A stretch of 64,000 nt of DNA from an uncultured Clostridia bacterium (GTDB taxonomy: Bacteria > Bacillota > Clostridia > TANB77 > CAG-508): the NCBI GenBank assembly GCA_947630155.1, contig CANRGM010000100.1, positions 11,747-75,746 of the forward strand, written 5' to 3'. Below, one piece after another: positions 44,674 through 53,729 of the stretch; within the stretch, counting starts at the first letter, position 1; each line of letters opens with the position of its first letter. The position numbers were made by a program, and so were the translations under genes. The notes under the pieces were generated by a model. The model had not been told where the DNA came from. It saw nothing but the letters and a program-made list of their open reading frames with translations, and searched no databases.

Positions 44674-45747
44674 ATGGATTTAGAAAAGAAATTATATGAA
44701 CTTAGGGGTGAAATTAGTGATGACATTGCTAAAATAAAAACCGAAGAAGATAAAAAACAGTTTGCAGAAAAATATGGTTTTGATTTAAAAGAAGTTAATG
44801 ATGTTATTAGCAAATGGAAAGAGTGGAAAGCAGCAATAAAGGCTAGTGAAGGAGTTCGTAGATCATCAGCAAATAATATGTCTGGAGTGGATTATTCAAG
44901 CGATATTAGGTATACACAAGGGGAGGTTACTCGTACTAATTATAAATTTATGGAAAGTATAAAAAAACAATCAATAACAAGAATTGTTAGTCAAATTAGT
45001 CCAGAGGAAATTACTCCTGAATTATTGGATACATTAAAAGGAGATAAGGAAGATCCCAATTCTAGTATGATGTTTCAAGAATGTCTAAAAAAATATGCTA
45101 CACACATTAAGCCAGAGAATGTAAATGAGGAATTTTTGAATTATTTATATGAAAATGGTTATAAAGATGAAATACCAAATCCATTGATTAGTCTTGCATA
45201 TAAGACATTTTGTGATGGAAAGTCAAAAGATGAAAAAATAGAGCAACTGGAAAGCACGGTTGAAAAACAAGAAGAACTTATTTCTTTTGATGAAAAAGTA
45301 ATAAAACAATTGAGTAGAAAGATTGAGATATTGCATCAGCTTACAATGAAAGCAAAGGCCACTTTTTCAATACTTGAAAGTAAAATTGGTGGTATAGGCA
45401 CTAAGATACACAATCTAGGTGAAAAGATGGAACAAGAGGAATCCAAAGGAATATTTAAAATAATAGCTCAAAGAATAAAAAGGGTATTTTCAAAAACACC
45501 AATGTTGCCTGCTTCAAATGACTGCAGTGAGATATATAGATATAGTCAAGGTATTGTATCTGATTCACAACAATGCAGATTTGATATGCAATCGTATGAT
45601 GAAAGACAAAATTGGCAATCGGTACGAGAAACTGTAAAGCAAAGACAGGATAAGAAGAAAAGTATCACAACACCTATAGAAAAGAAAGATGGAGTGATAG
45701 AATTTTATTTTGAAAAAGAAGACGGATGGGATATTGGTGATAAATAA
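44674..45747 (+). CDS. Hypothetical protein with central coiled coil
   Basis: 357 residues, AAGGAGGAGG 6 nt before the ATG. Central coiled coil (about 185-255: IEQLESTVEKQEELISFDEK and on), N-terminal helical part with WKEWKAA, and a Gln/Arg-rich C-terminus. No transmembrane segment. No family recognised. It starts the cargo region. Confidence 0.6.
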   Translation: MDLEKKLYELRGEISDDIAKIKTEEDKKQFAEKYGFDLKEVNDVISKWKEWKAAIKASEGVRRSSANNMSGVDYSSDIRYTQGEVTRTNYKFMESIKKQSITRIVSQISPEEITPELLDTLKGDKEDPNSSMMFQECLKKYATHIKPENVNEEFLNYLYENGYKDEIPNPLISLAYKTFCDGKSKDEKIEQLESTVEKQEELISFDEKVIKQLSRKIEILHQLTMKAKATFSILESKIGGIGTKIHNLGEKMEQEESKGIFKIIAQRIKRVFSKTPMLPASNDCSEIYRYSQGIVSDSQQCRFDMQSYDERQNWQSVRETVKQRQDKKKSITTPIEKKDGVIEFYFEKEDGWDIGDK

Positions 45748-45815
45748 AAATAATATAAAGGAAAGAGATTGGAAAATTAATAAATAATAAATAAAATATA
45801 AAGGGGGAAATTCAA

Positions 45816-46691
45816 TTGAAAAATAAAGTATGTTATGGGAATTTTAAGATGAATAGAAAGATGGTTATGAAAAGAAAATTAATTAGTATTGGTTTAGTAA
45901 TAGTTATGATATTAGGGTTATTTGCACTATCAGGTTGTAACAGTAAAGAAGAAATTAAAGTTCAAGAGAACAATCCACAAACAGTATCAATGAATAAAAA
46001 TATAGAAAACACAGCTGAGATTCATATAGTTGATGTAATTGACAATTTTTGGTCTGAAAATTTAGATATTAATTTAACACAAGAGGAAACAGAACAATTT
46101 GTGAAATATTTATGCTCTACACAGGGAGAAAATAAAAAAATTGGTTGGAAACCAGATTACAAGCTTCAATGTATTGATAAAGAAGGAAAATTGATTATGG
46201 AGTTTGGAATGGCTTATAATATGTTTACAGATTACAATGGAGTAACATATTATAAATCAGATGAAATGATGCAATATGTAGACACGATTGAGAAAAAATA
46301 TAAATTAACTTCGCTTGATGGTAGAATCGCTGAACCAGGAGAATCATTTTTTTATTTCTTAGATAAATGTACAGAGGGAGTTTTTGAGAAGGATTTTGGT
46401 CTACATGAAGGAAAGACATATATGTATTACGAAAATATATACAATATAACGAAAGAGGATATAGAAGAACTAGTTAAATTAATAAATGATATTGAATTGA
46501 ATCCATCAGAAAATTCAGATTTACCAGGTGATAGTGATCATATTTATTTAATATATAATGATGAAAACGAGGATCACGTTATGTACAATTTTATAATTTG
46601 TGAAAATGGTGATATTTATTGTAATGGATACAAAATTACAGGAAGAGGAATAGAACAATGGATGGAGTATTTAGATGAAAAATATAAATAA
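45816..46691 (+). CDS. Lipoprotein of the protease cassette
   Basis: 291 residues from TTG 45816 (AAGGGGG 8 nt upstream); an internal ATG (45867, MKRKLISIGL) would give a more compact signal peptide. Lipobox ALSGC. The mature domain is acidic and aromatic, with NITKEDIEELVKLINDIELN and YLIYNDENEDHVMYNFIICE. Its signal peptide closely matches that of the lipoprotein at 52669, so the cassette has been duplicated. Function unknown. Confidence 0.7.
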   Translation: MKNKVCYGNFKMNRKMVMKRKLISIGLVIVMILGLFALSGCNSKEEIKVQENNPQTVSMNKNIENTAEIHIVDVIDNFWSENLDINLTQEETEQFVKYLCSTQGENKKIGWKPDYKLQCIDKEGKLIMEFGMAYNMFTDYNGVTYYKSDEMMQYVDTIEKKYKLTSLDGRIAEPGESFFYFLDKCTEGVFEKDFGLHEGKTYMYYENIYNITKEDIEELVKLINDIELNPSENSDLPGDSDHIYLIYNDENEDHVMYNFIICENGDIYCNGYKITGRGIEQWMEYLDEKYK

Positions 46692-46769
46692 TAAAATGTT
46701 GTATATAATAATGACATTTTAGAAGTTATAACTGAAAGAATTAAAAATTTAATATATAGGAAAAAACAT

Positions 46770-48746
46770 ATGAAAAATGAAAATAAAAAAACAAACAAAA
46801 AAGCTATAATTACAATAATTGTAGTAATTATTGTGATAGGAGCACTTGTAACAACGGGACTATTTTTTACTGTAAAGTATTTAAAAAATTCTAAAACAAG
46901 TGACAAGGAAAAAGATGAAATTATAAAAGAAGAATCACAAGCAGGAACAAAAACCCTAATGATTTATATGTGTGGTTCAGACTTAGAAAGTGGTGGAGGA
47001 ATTGCAACAAGTAATCTACAAGACCTTATAGCATCAAAAGTTGACTATGATAATATAAATGTAATTTTATGTGCTGGTGGATCAACAAAATGGCATAACA
47101 ACGACATTTCTAAAACAGAAACATCATATTTTAAGGTTACAGATGATGGTTTGGAAATGATAAAAAAACAATCTAAACAAGATATGGCAAACAGTAAAAC
47201 CTTAACGAATTTTATTGATTATACTTATGATAATTATAAAACTGATGAATATTATTTTATGTTTTGGGATCATGGCTGTGCATTAGTTGGATTAGAATTA
47301 GATGAATTCTCTGAACGTACATTAAGTTTAAAAGACTTGAATACAGGTTTAAAAAATTCAAAATTAAATAAGGATAACAAAAAATTCGACCTAGTAATAC
47401 TAAACAATTGCCTTATGGGAAGCTTAGAAGTGGCAAACATCATTTCTAATTATGCAGATTATCTTGTGGCATCTGAGGATGTAATGTATGGGGGATCTGA
47501 AATAACAACATTTGAGTTTTTAGAAGGAATAAAGAAAAACGATGGTGCAGAAGAAATAGGTAAAAGTTATATTGATACATACACAAAAGCAATGAAAAAA
47601 GGAAATCCTGGAACCTATATTACACTTGCATTACTAGATTTAAGTAAAATTGAAAATGTAGTTAGTGAGTTAGATGAATATATTGGAGACATTAAATTAG
47701 ATGAAACAAGTTTTAAAAAGATTGCAAAAATAAGGGCAGGAGTATATGAGTATCAAAAAACAGATGATTACTACGATATGGTTGATTTACATCAATTAGT
47801 AACAAAATTGGGATCAGTTAATAGCAATAATAAAAATTTATTAAAAGCAATTAAAGATGCAGTAATATATAAATCAGTAACAGATCCATATTCTAACGGA
47901 ATTTCAATGTATTTCCCAGAAACTTATGATTGGTCACCAATATATGAAACAATAGATTTTTCAAATACATATGAAACTTTTGCTAAAAAATATATTGATA
48001 TATATACAGGAAAGAAAAAACCAAGCAGTTTTGCAGTAGCGGCAAAAGATGTAGCTAAAATAGATACAGGATTTTCAATGCAATTAACAGATGAGGAAAA
48101 GTCAGAATACAAAAGCTCACAATTTGTTATATTTGAAGATAATGGTGATGGTACATATAACACAATTTTGACCTCATCTGATACACAGATATATGATAAT
48201 GGAGTTATAAAAGCAAATATAGACAATAAATTGCTTTCAGTTATAGATAAATCTGATGGAACGGTTTTCCCATTAGGCTATATATTTGAAACAGATAGAA
48301 CTGAAGATTATATTATGTATGATGTTCCAATTATATTGGCAGAACCTTATGGAGAAGATTATATTTCTCATACAACGGTCGCATTAATGAGTATAAAGGT
48401 GTATAATGATGGCAAAATAGAGAAACTAGCAACCCGTGATTGGTCTTCAACTTCAGGAGTAGAAGGAAAAACAACTTCAAATGGAGCAATTTTAGATATT
48501 ACTGATTCAAGCAAATATAATTCAATATATTTTATAAAATCTGCTAGAAAAATAGAGTTTGATGAAAATGGCAATTATCAAAAATTAGGTGAACTGTCAT
48601 CTACACGAGGAGTTTCAATTGATGTAAATAGTGAATTTACATTTGAGAAAACAGATTTAGATCCAGATAAGAAGTATGTTGGAGTGTTTGTTGTAACAGA
48701 TGTTTATGATAATAAATATTCTTCTAAATTGATTGATATTAAATAA
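46770..48746 (+). CDS. Clostripain-like (C11) cysteine peptidase, copy 1
   Basis: 658 residues with an N-terminal membrane anchor (about 11-33). The catalytic core has KTLMIYMCGSDLESGGG (around 53-69), the active His in YYFMFWDHGCALVG (around 163-176) and the active Cys in VILNNCLMGSLEVAN (around 207-221). C11 peptidases usually cleave after Arg and mature autocatalytically. C-terminal 250 residues look like a beta-rich accessory domain. Nearly identical to copy 2 at 50351. Confidence 0.88.
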   Translation: MKNENKKTNKKAIITIIVVIIVIGALVTTGLFFTVKYLKNSKTSDKEKDEIIKEESQAGTKTLMIYMCGSDLESGGGIATSNLQDLIASKVDYDNINVILCAGGSTKWHNNDISKTETSYFKVTDDGLEMIKKQSKQDMANSKTLTNFIDYTYDNYKTDEYYFMFWDHGCALVGLELDEFSERTLSLKDLNTGLKNSKLNKDNKKFDLVILNNCLMGSLEVANIISNYADYLVASEDVMYGGSEITTFEFLEGIKKNDGAEEIGKSYIDTYTKAMKKGNPGTYITLALLDLSKIENVVSELDEYIGDIKLDETSFKKIAKIRAGVYEYQKTDDYYDMVDLHQLVTKLGSVNSNNKNLLKAIKDAVIYKSVTDPYSNGISMYFPETYDWSPIYETIDFSNTYETFAKKYIDIYTGKKKPSSFAVAAKDVAKIDTGFSMQLTDEEKSEYKSSQFVIFEDNGDGTYNTILTSSDTQIYDNGVIKANIDNKLLSVIDKSDGTVFPLGYIFETDRTEDYIMYDVPIILAEPYGEDYISHTTVALMSIKVYNDGKIEKLATRDWSSTSGVEGKTTSNGAILDITDSSKYNSIYFIKSARKIEFDENGNYQKLGELSSTRGVSIDVNSEFTFEKTDLDPDKKYVGVFVVTDVYDNKYSSKLIDIK

Positions 48747-48862
48747 TTGTTTTTTAGGAAAAGACTTATTTTTTGCTAAATTAAAATATTTCTAATAAAA
48801 AAAGGTTTATGGGATACTCCTACATAAAATCCCAAATATATTATATAAAGGAATGATTTAAA

Positions 48863-49495
48863 ATGAAGAAAAAAGTTTTAGCAAGTATATTATTTTTAGT
48901 TGTTATATTTGATTTAATTATTATGGGACAAGGAGTTAAGGCATACTCAAATGATGATTTTTCAATAGATATTCCATCAACATATAAAAGTAGTGGAACA
49001 AATATGTGGGTAAAATCTAATGGAGACAATATAAATGTACAAATTAATTCTTATGATGATGACATAACAGAATCATTAGATAAATATTTTGAAGAACTTA
49101 TTGATGAAATAGAAAAGGAAGATATGTATTCAAGTATAGATACAAAAGAAATCATAGAGATTACTAAAAATAATTATAAGTGTATGCATATAACAGCGAA
49201 AATAAGCGGTTATTCAGTATATGCAGATCAATATTTAATTTTATCAGATAAGAACATGTGCACTATTACATTTACATCAAGTTCAAAAAGTTATTTCTCA
49301 TCTGATGAGGCTGAAGATATTTTAGATTCTTTTACAATAAAAGATTATAAAGAACCTGAAGTTAAAAGTAAAAGTGTGAAAATGGCTGAAAGTGTAGCAA
49401 GTGGAGCTTTAAGAGGTGTAATTATAGGTGCAGTTATAGGAGCAGTAGTAGGAATTATTATGGCAATAAAGAAAAAGTCAAATAAAAATGTGTAG
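48863..49495 (+). CDS. Exported protein with C-terminal membrane helix
   Basis: 210 residues: signal peptide (about 4-26, cleavage near VKAYS), an extracytoplasmic domain (SIDIPSTYKSSG..., TITFTSSSKSYFS) like small PsbP/lipoprotein-type folds, and a Gly-rich C-terminal helix (GALRGVIIGAVIGAVVGIIM) followed by lysines. AAAGGA 10 nt before ATG. Function unknown; probably displayed on the outer face. Confidence 0.65.
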   Translation: MKKKVLASILFLVVIFDLIIMGQGVKAYSNDDFSIDIPSTYKSSGTNMWVKSNGDNINVQINSYDDDITESLDKYFEELIDEIEKEDMYSSIDTKEIIEITKNNYKCMHITAKISGYSVYADQYLILSDKNMCTITFTSSSKSYFSSDEAEDILDSFTIKDYKEPEVKSKSVKMAESVASGALRGVIIGAVIGAVVGIIMAIKKKSNKNV

Positions 49496-49530
49496 AGTAA
49501 TAGATAGAAAAAATGGAAGGACAGAGTAAA

Positions 49531-49620
49531 ATGAAAGATGTAATCCATGTAAAAGTTTCCTCAATAGAAGAAGTAAAAAATTTTGATGACATGATTGACA
49601 ATTATAAGGCAAATAAATAG
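49531..49620 (+). CDS. Very short ORF
   Basis: 29 residues (MKDVIHVKVSSIEEVKNFDD and on), with GGAAGGA 10 nt upstream. Amphipathic and acidic. Could be a real small protein or the remnant of a larger gene. Little else can be said. Confidence 0.3.
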   Translation: MKDVIHVKVSSIEEVKNFDDMIDNYKANK

Positions 49621-49648
49621 AAAAAATTATTAAAGGAGAGAAACAAAA

Positions 49649-50261
49649 ATGAAGAAAAAAATGTTAGTAATTATATCTGTAATAGTTATCTTATTTGCAA
49701 TAGTAGGTGGAATTATAATACACAAAAATACTGTTAAACCAATAGTTATATGGAAAGGCAGTGTTGGAGAATGGACAGATTTTTATGGGTTAGAGATACA
49801 AATATACGAAAATGGAAAATGTAAGTTAATTGGTAATGGAAATGTTGGAATAGGTCAAACAGTTTCGTTTAGAGTAGAAAAAAATAAAGTTGAAGAATTA
49901 CAACGAAAGATTGATGAATTAAAATTCAGAGATATAAGTGAACACATTACTATTGGGGCTGTGGATTATCCATCTAGTTCTATTACTGTAAATTATAAAG
50001 ATAAACAATCTCACACAGTACGTAAATCAGTTGGTACTAGTAATAAACGGAGAAGAATGGGAGTTTAACAGTTATGGCGAATTTTCAAAAGAAATATGGT
50101 CATTAGTTCCAAAAGAAAAGCAAAACAAGTTGGAAGCTAAAATCAAGGAACCATTATTTGAAACAGTGATATCGAGAGCTTGTGCTGTTTTTGGAGTTGG
50201 AATAGTAGTATTGATAATTGCAGTATTTATTTTAAATAAAAAAGAAAAGAAAAATAGTTAG
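49649..50261 (+). CDS. Exported membrane protein, one +1 CGG frameshift
   Basis: 203 residues after correction. Part 1 has an N-terminal membrane helix and a beta-rich domain (IVIWKGSVGEWTDFYGLEIQ and DYPSSSITVNYKD). It meets CGG 50048: ACT AGT AAT AAA C|GGA GAA GAA TGG. Skipping the C gives SNKGEEWEFNSYGEFSKEIW and a final transmembrane helix (VFGVGIVVLIIAVFIL). Without the shift the protein ends eight codons on in basic nonsense (RRRMGV) and the second part has no ribosome site. Function unknown. Confidence 0.72.
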
Positions 50262-50278
50262 TTTAAGTTTAATAATAA

Positions 50279-50335
50279 AAATCAGATGAAATGAGACACT
50301 ATGTAGAAGCAATTGAGAAAAAATATAAATAATAT
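50279..50335 (+). pseudogene. Remnant of a duplicated lipoprotein C-terminus
   Basis: A short stretch encoding SDEMRHYVEAIEKKYK-stop resembles SDEMMQYVDTIEKKYK inside the lipoprotein at 45816, at the same relative place before a C11 protease. It marks the edge of the duplicated cassette. Confidence 0.5.
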
Positions 50336-50350
50336 TTAGGAGAAAAACAT

Positions 50351-52327
50351 ATGAAAAATGAAAATAAAAAAACAAACAAAAAAGCTATAATCACAATAAT
50401 TGTAGCAGTTATTGTGATAGGAGCACTTGTAACAACGGGACTATTTTTTACGGTAAAGTATTTAAAAAATTCTAAAACAAGTGAAAAGGAAAAAGATGAA
50501 ATTATAAAAGAAGATTCGCAAACAGGAACAAAAACCTTAATGATTTATATGTGTGGTTCAGACTTAGAAAGTGGTGGAGGAATTGCAACAAGTAATCTAC
50601 AAGACCTTATTTCATCAAAAATTGATTATGACAATATAAACATAATTTTGTGTGCTGGAGGTTCAAGCAAGTGGTATAACAATGATATTTCAAAAACAGA
50701 AACATCATATTTCAAGGTTACAGATGATGGTTTAGAAATTATAAAAAAACAATCTAAACAAGATATGGCAAGTAGCACAACATTAACAAATTTTATTGAT
50801 TACACTTATGACAATTATAAAACTGATGAATATTATTTTATGTTTTGGGATCATGGTTGTGCATTAGTTGGACTAGAAGTAGATGAACTATCAGAAAACA
50901 TATTAAGTTTAAAAGATTTGAACACAGGTTTAAAAAATTCAAAATTAAATAAAGCAAATAAAAAATTCAACATGGTAATATTAAATAATTGTCTTATGGG
51001 AAGCCTAGAAGTTGCAAACATTATGTCTAATTATGCAGATTATCTTGTAGCATCTGAAGACGTAATGTATGGTGGATATGGAATAACAACTTTTGATTTT
51101 TTAGCAGGAATAAAGAAAAGTGATGATGCTGTAAAAATAGGCAAAAGTTATATAGACACATATACAAAAGCAATGAAGAAAACAAATCCAGGAACTTATA
51201 TTACATTTGCCTTACTAGATTTAAGTAAAATTGAAAATGTTGTTAGCGAAGTAGATAAATATTTTGGAGAAATTAAATTAGATGAAACAAGTTTTAAAAA
51301 GATTGCAAAAATAAGGGCAGGAGTATATGAGTATCAAAAAACAGAGGATTGCTACGATATGGTTGACCTACATCAATTAGTAACAAAATTACAATCAATA
51401 AACAGTAACAACAAAAATTTATTAAAAGCAATCGAAGATGCAGTTATATACAAATCTGTAACAGATCCATATTCTAACGGAATTTCAATGTATTTTCCAG
51501 AATCTTTTGATTGGTCACCAATATATAAAACAATAGATTTTTCAAATACATATAAAACTTTTGCTCAAAACTATATTGATATATATACAGGAAAGAAAAA
51601 TGCAAGTAGCTTTGCAGTAAAGGCAAAAGATGTAGTAAAAATAGATACAGGATTTTCAATGCAATTAACAGATGAGGAAAAGTCAGAATATAAAAGCTCA
51701 CAATTTGTTATATTTGAAGATAATGGTGATGGTACATATAACACAATTTTGACATCATCTGATACACAAATAGATGATAATGGAGTTATAAAAGCAAATA
51801 TAGACAATAAATTGCTTTCAGTTATAGACAAATCTGATGGAACAGTTTTCCCATTAGGCTACATATTTGAAACAGATAGAACTGAAGATTATGTTATGTA
51901 TGATGTTCCAATTATATTGGCAGAACCTTATGGAGAAGATTATATTTCTCATACAACGGTCGCATTAATGAGTATAAAGGTGTATAATGATGGTAAAATA
52001 GAAAAACTAGCAACACGTAATTGGTCTTCAACTTCAGGAGTAGAGGGAAAAACAACTTCAAATGGAGCAATTTTAGATATTACTGATTCAAGCAAATATA
52101 GTTCAATATATTTTATAAAATCTGCTAGAAAAATAGATGTTGATGAAAATGGTAATTATGAAAAATTAGGTGAACTATCATCTACACGAGGAGTTTCAAT
52201 TGATGTAAATAGTGAATTTACATTTGAGAAAACAGATTTAGATCCAAACAAGAAATATGTTGGAGTGTTTGTTGTGACAGATGTTTATGATAATAAATAT
52301 TCATCTAAATTGATTGATATTAAATAA
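50351..52327 (+). CDS. Clostripain-like (C11) cysteine peptidase, copy 2
   Basis: 658 residues, same length and domain order as copy 1, with the same active-site segments (FMFWDHGCALVG, LNNCLMGSLEVAN). Differences are scattered substitutions, mostly conservative, over the whole length, and flanking sequence (attgttttttaggaaaagac at the 3' side) is shared too. This is a retained tandem duplication and not an assembly repeat, because the intervening genes differ. Confidence 0.88.
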   Translation: MKNENKKTNKKAIITIIVAVIVIGALVTTGLFFTVKYLKNSKTSEKEKDEIIKEDSQTGTKTLMIYMCGSDLESGGGIATSNLQDLISSKIDYDNINIILCAGGSSKWYNNDISKTETSYFKVTDDGLEIIKKQSKQDMASSTTLTNFIDYTYDNYKTDEYYFMFWDHGCALVGLEVDELSENILSLKDLNTGLKNSKLNKANKKFNMVILNNCLMGSLEVANIMSNYADYLVASEDVMYGGYGITTFDFLAGIKKSDDAVKIGKSYIDTYTKAMKKTNPGTYITFALLDLSKIENVVSEVDKYFGEIKLDETSFKKIAKIRAGVYEYQKTEDCYDMVDLHQLVTKLQSINSNNKNLLKAIEDAVIYKSVTDPYSNGISMYFPESFDWSPIYKTIDFSNTYKTFAQNYIDIYTGKKNASSFAVKAKDVVKIDTGFSMQLTDEEKSEYKSSQFVIFEDNGDGTYNTILTSSDTQIDDNGVIKANIDNKLLSVIDKSDGTVFPLGYIFETDRTEDYVMYDVPIILAEPYGEDYISHTTVALMSIKVYNDGKIEKLATRNWSSTSGVEGKTTSNGAILDITDSSKYSSIYFIKSARKIDVDENGNYEKLGELSSTRGVSIDVNSEFTFEKTDLDPNKKYVGVFVVTDVYDNKYSSKLIDIK

Positions 52328-52469
52328 TTGTTTTTTAGGAAAAGACTTGTTTTCTGTTAAATTAAAATATTTCTGATATATTTTATATATACCAACAAAA
52401 ATAGTAAGAAAAATCATCTAAATTATAGTATGTATTTATATAAGTTTATAAGAAAGAGGTAATGAAAAT

Positions 52470-52643
52470 ATGTTTTGGAAAGTAGTTACACTAATTGCAC
52501 TTGCTTGGGGAGTATTTTATATATATCACAGAAAATACCAGAAAAAAGTGAATCAAATTTTTATAGGAACAGTTGTAGATACAGAGTTCGTAGATTTGGG
52601 TATATGTTGTAAACATATTATAACTGCTAAAATGGGTTTATAA
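52470..52643 (+). CDS. Small single-helix membrane protein
   Basis: 57 residues from ATG 52470 (AAAGAGGT upstream). One helix (about 3-20: WKVVTLIALAWGVFYIYH), then FIGTVVDTEFVDLG and a Cys pair. No family recognised. Confidence 0.5.
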   Translation: MFWKVVTLIALAWGVFYIYHRKYQKKVNQIFIGTVVDTEFVDLGICCKHIITAKMGL

Positions 52644-52668
52644 TAGTAAAAATATGAGGAGGATAATT

Positions 52669-53307
52669 ATGAGAAGAAAATTAATTAGTATTGATTTAAT
52701 AATAGTTATGATAATAGGGTTATTTGCACTATCAGGTTGCAACAACAAAAAGGAAAATGAATTAGATCCAAATAAAGAGTATGTTAAAATAAATATTCCT
52801 GAGAATGGTTCTACAGTAAATAATAGTATGTATGTAATTTTAGATGAAAATATTATAAAATATAAAACTTCTGAAAAAGAAGATGATAGCAAATACAAAG
52901 ATGATGTAGGATATTCATTAGATGTAGAATATTATTTTGAGGGGATTAAAGAAGGGAATACTGAAATTTGGGTTATCGATCTGAATCCAGGAGAGACTCG
53001 TTCTATTATTAAATATGAGATTAGTGTAGATAGTAATTTAAATGCTAAAATAATAAATTCTCCAGAAAAACAGTACAAAAAAATTAAATGTGGATATCTT
53101 GATAATGTTGTTGAAGAAAGTCAAGTAATTATAGATGACAAAAATATTGCACGAGATGTTAGTATTTGGAGATGCCCAAATGAAGTAAATATTGTTGGAA
53201 TAAGGGAAGGAAATACAACAATGACTATAAGAGATAAAGATAATACAGAGAAAAAATATACTGTTAAAGTTGATGCTAATTTGAATGTTGAATTAGAAGA
53301 AATGTAA
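52669..53307 (+). CDS. Lipoprotein of the protease cassette
   Basis: 212 residues from ATG 52669 (AGGAGG 6 nt upstream). Signal peptide RRKLISIDLIIVMIIGLFALSGC almost repeats that of the lipoprotein at 45816. The mature part has two similar halves (VEYYFEGIKEGNTEIWVIDL and VNIVGIREGNTTMTIRDKDN), each an Ig-like or Big-type strand set. Probable surface binding protein. Confidence 0.68.
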   Translation: MRRKLISIDLIIVMIIGLFALSGCNNKKENELDPNKEYVKINIPENGSTVNNSMYVILDENIIKYKTSEKEDDSKYKDDVGYSLDVEYYFEGIKEGNTEIWVIDLNPGETRSIIKYEISVDSNLNAKIINSPEKQYKKIKCGYLDNVVEESQVIIDDKNIARDVSIWRCPNEVNIVGIREGNTTMTIRDKDNTEKKYTVKVDANLNVELEEM

Positions 53308-53326
53308 AGGAAGACGTAAAATATAG

Positions 53327-53665
53327 ATGAAAATAATTATAAAAATAGTTATTTTAGCAGTTATAGTATTAATGTCAATTTTTTCAATAAATGTATATGC
53401 TACACAAAACCAAACGTCAGACGAGCAAACTGCTAAAAGTATATTAGATATAAAAACAAAAGAACCTGATGAAAAAGAGGCTTTTATAAAAAAGTATGGT
53501 TCAGAAAAGGGAATGTCTGAATATTGGAAATATAAAATTAGTATCTACTTTATACCATCAATAACGCTCCTTTCAGTAATTGTAGGTATTATATTGGGAA
53601 TACTTTTAGTAAAAATTATTAAGGGTAAAAATAAAAAGAAACAAAAGAATGAATGGAGTGAGTGA
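53327..53665 (+). CDS. Small exported membrane protein
   Basis: 112 residues: signal peptide (about 4-25, cleaved near VYATQ), a short acidic external part, a membrane helix (about 74-98) and a basic tail GKNKKKQKNEWSE. The tail is repeated at a degenerate copy (56314-56469). It lies just before the radical SAM gene. Confidence 0.6.
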   Translation: MKIIIKIVILAVIVLMSIFSINVYATQNQTSDEQTAKSILDIKTKEPDEKEAFIKKYGSEKGMSEYWKYKISIYFIPSITLLSVIVGIILGILLVKIIKGKNKKKQKNEWSE

Positions 53666-53669
53666 ATTT

Positions 53670-53729
53670 ATGAAAATATTAGTGAAACAAACCAATAATG
53701 AAGGAATGAGCAAACTATGGAAAAGGTAA
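53670..53729 (+). pseudogene. 5' fragment of a gene like that at 56474
   Basis: ATG 53670 opens MKILVKQTNNEGMSKLWKR-stop; its first nine codons and upstream sequence match the start of the gene at 56474 (MKILVKQTNK) almost base for base. The rest has been replaced by the radical SAM gene, showing recombination between cargo modules. Confidence 0.55.
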
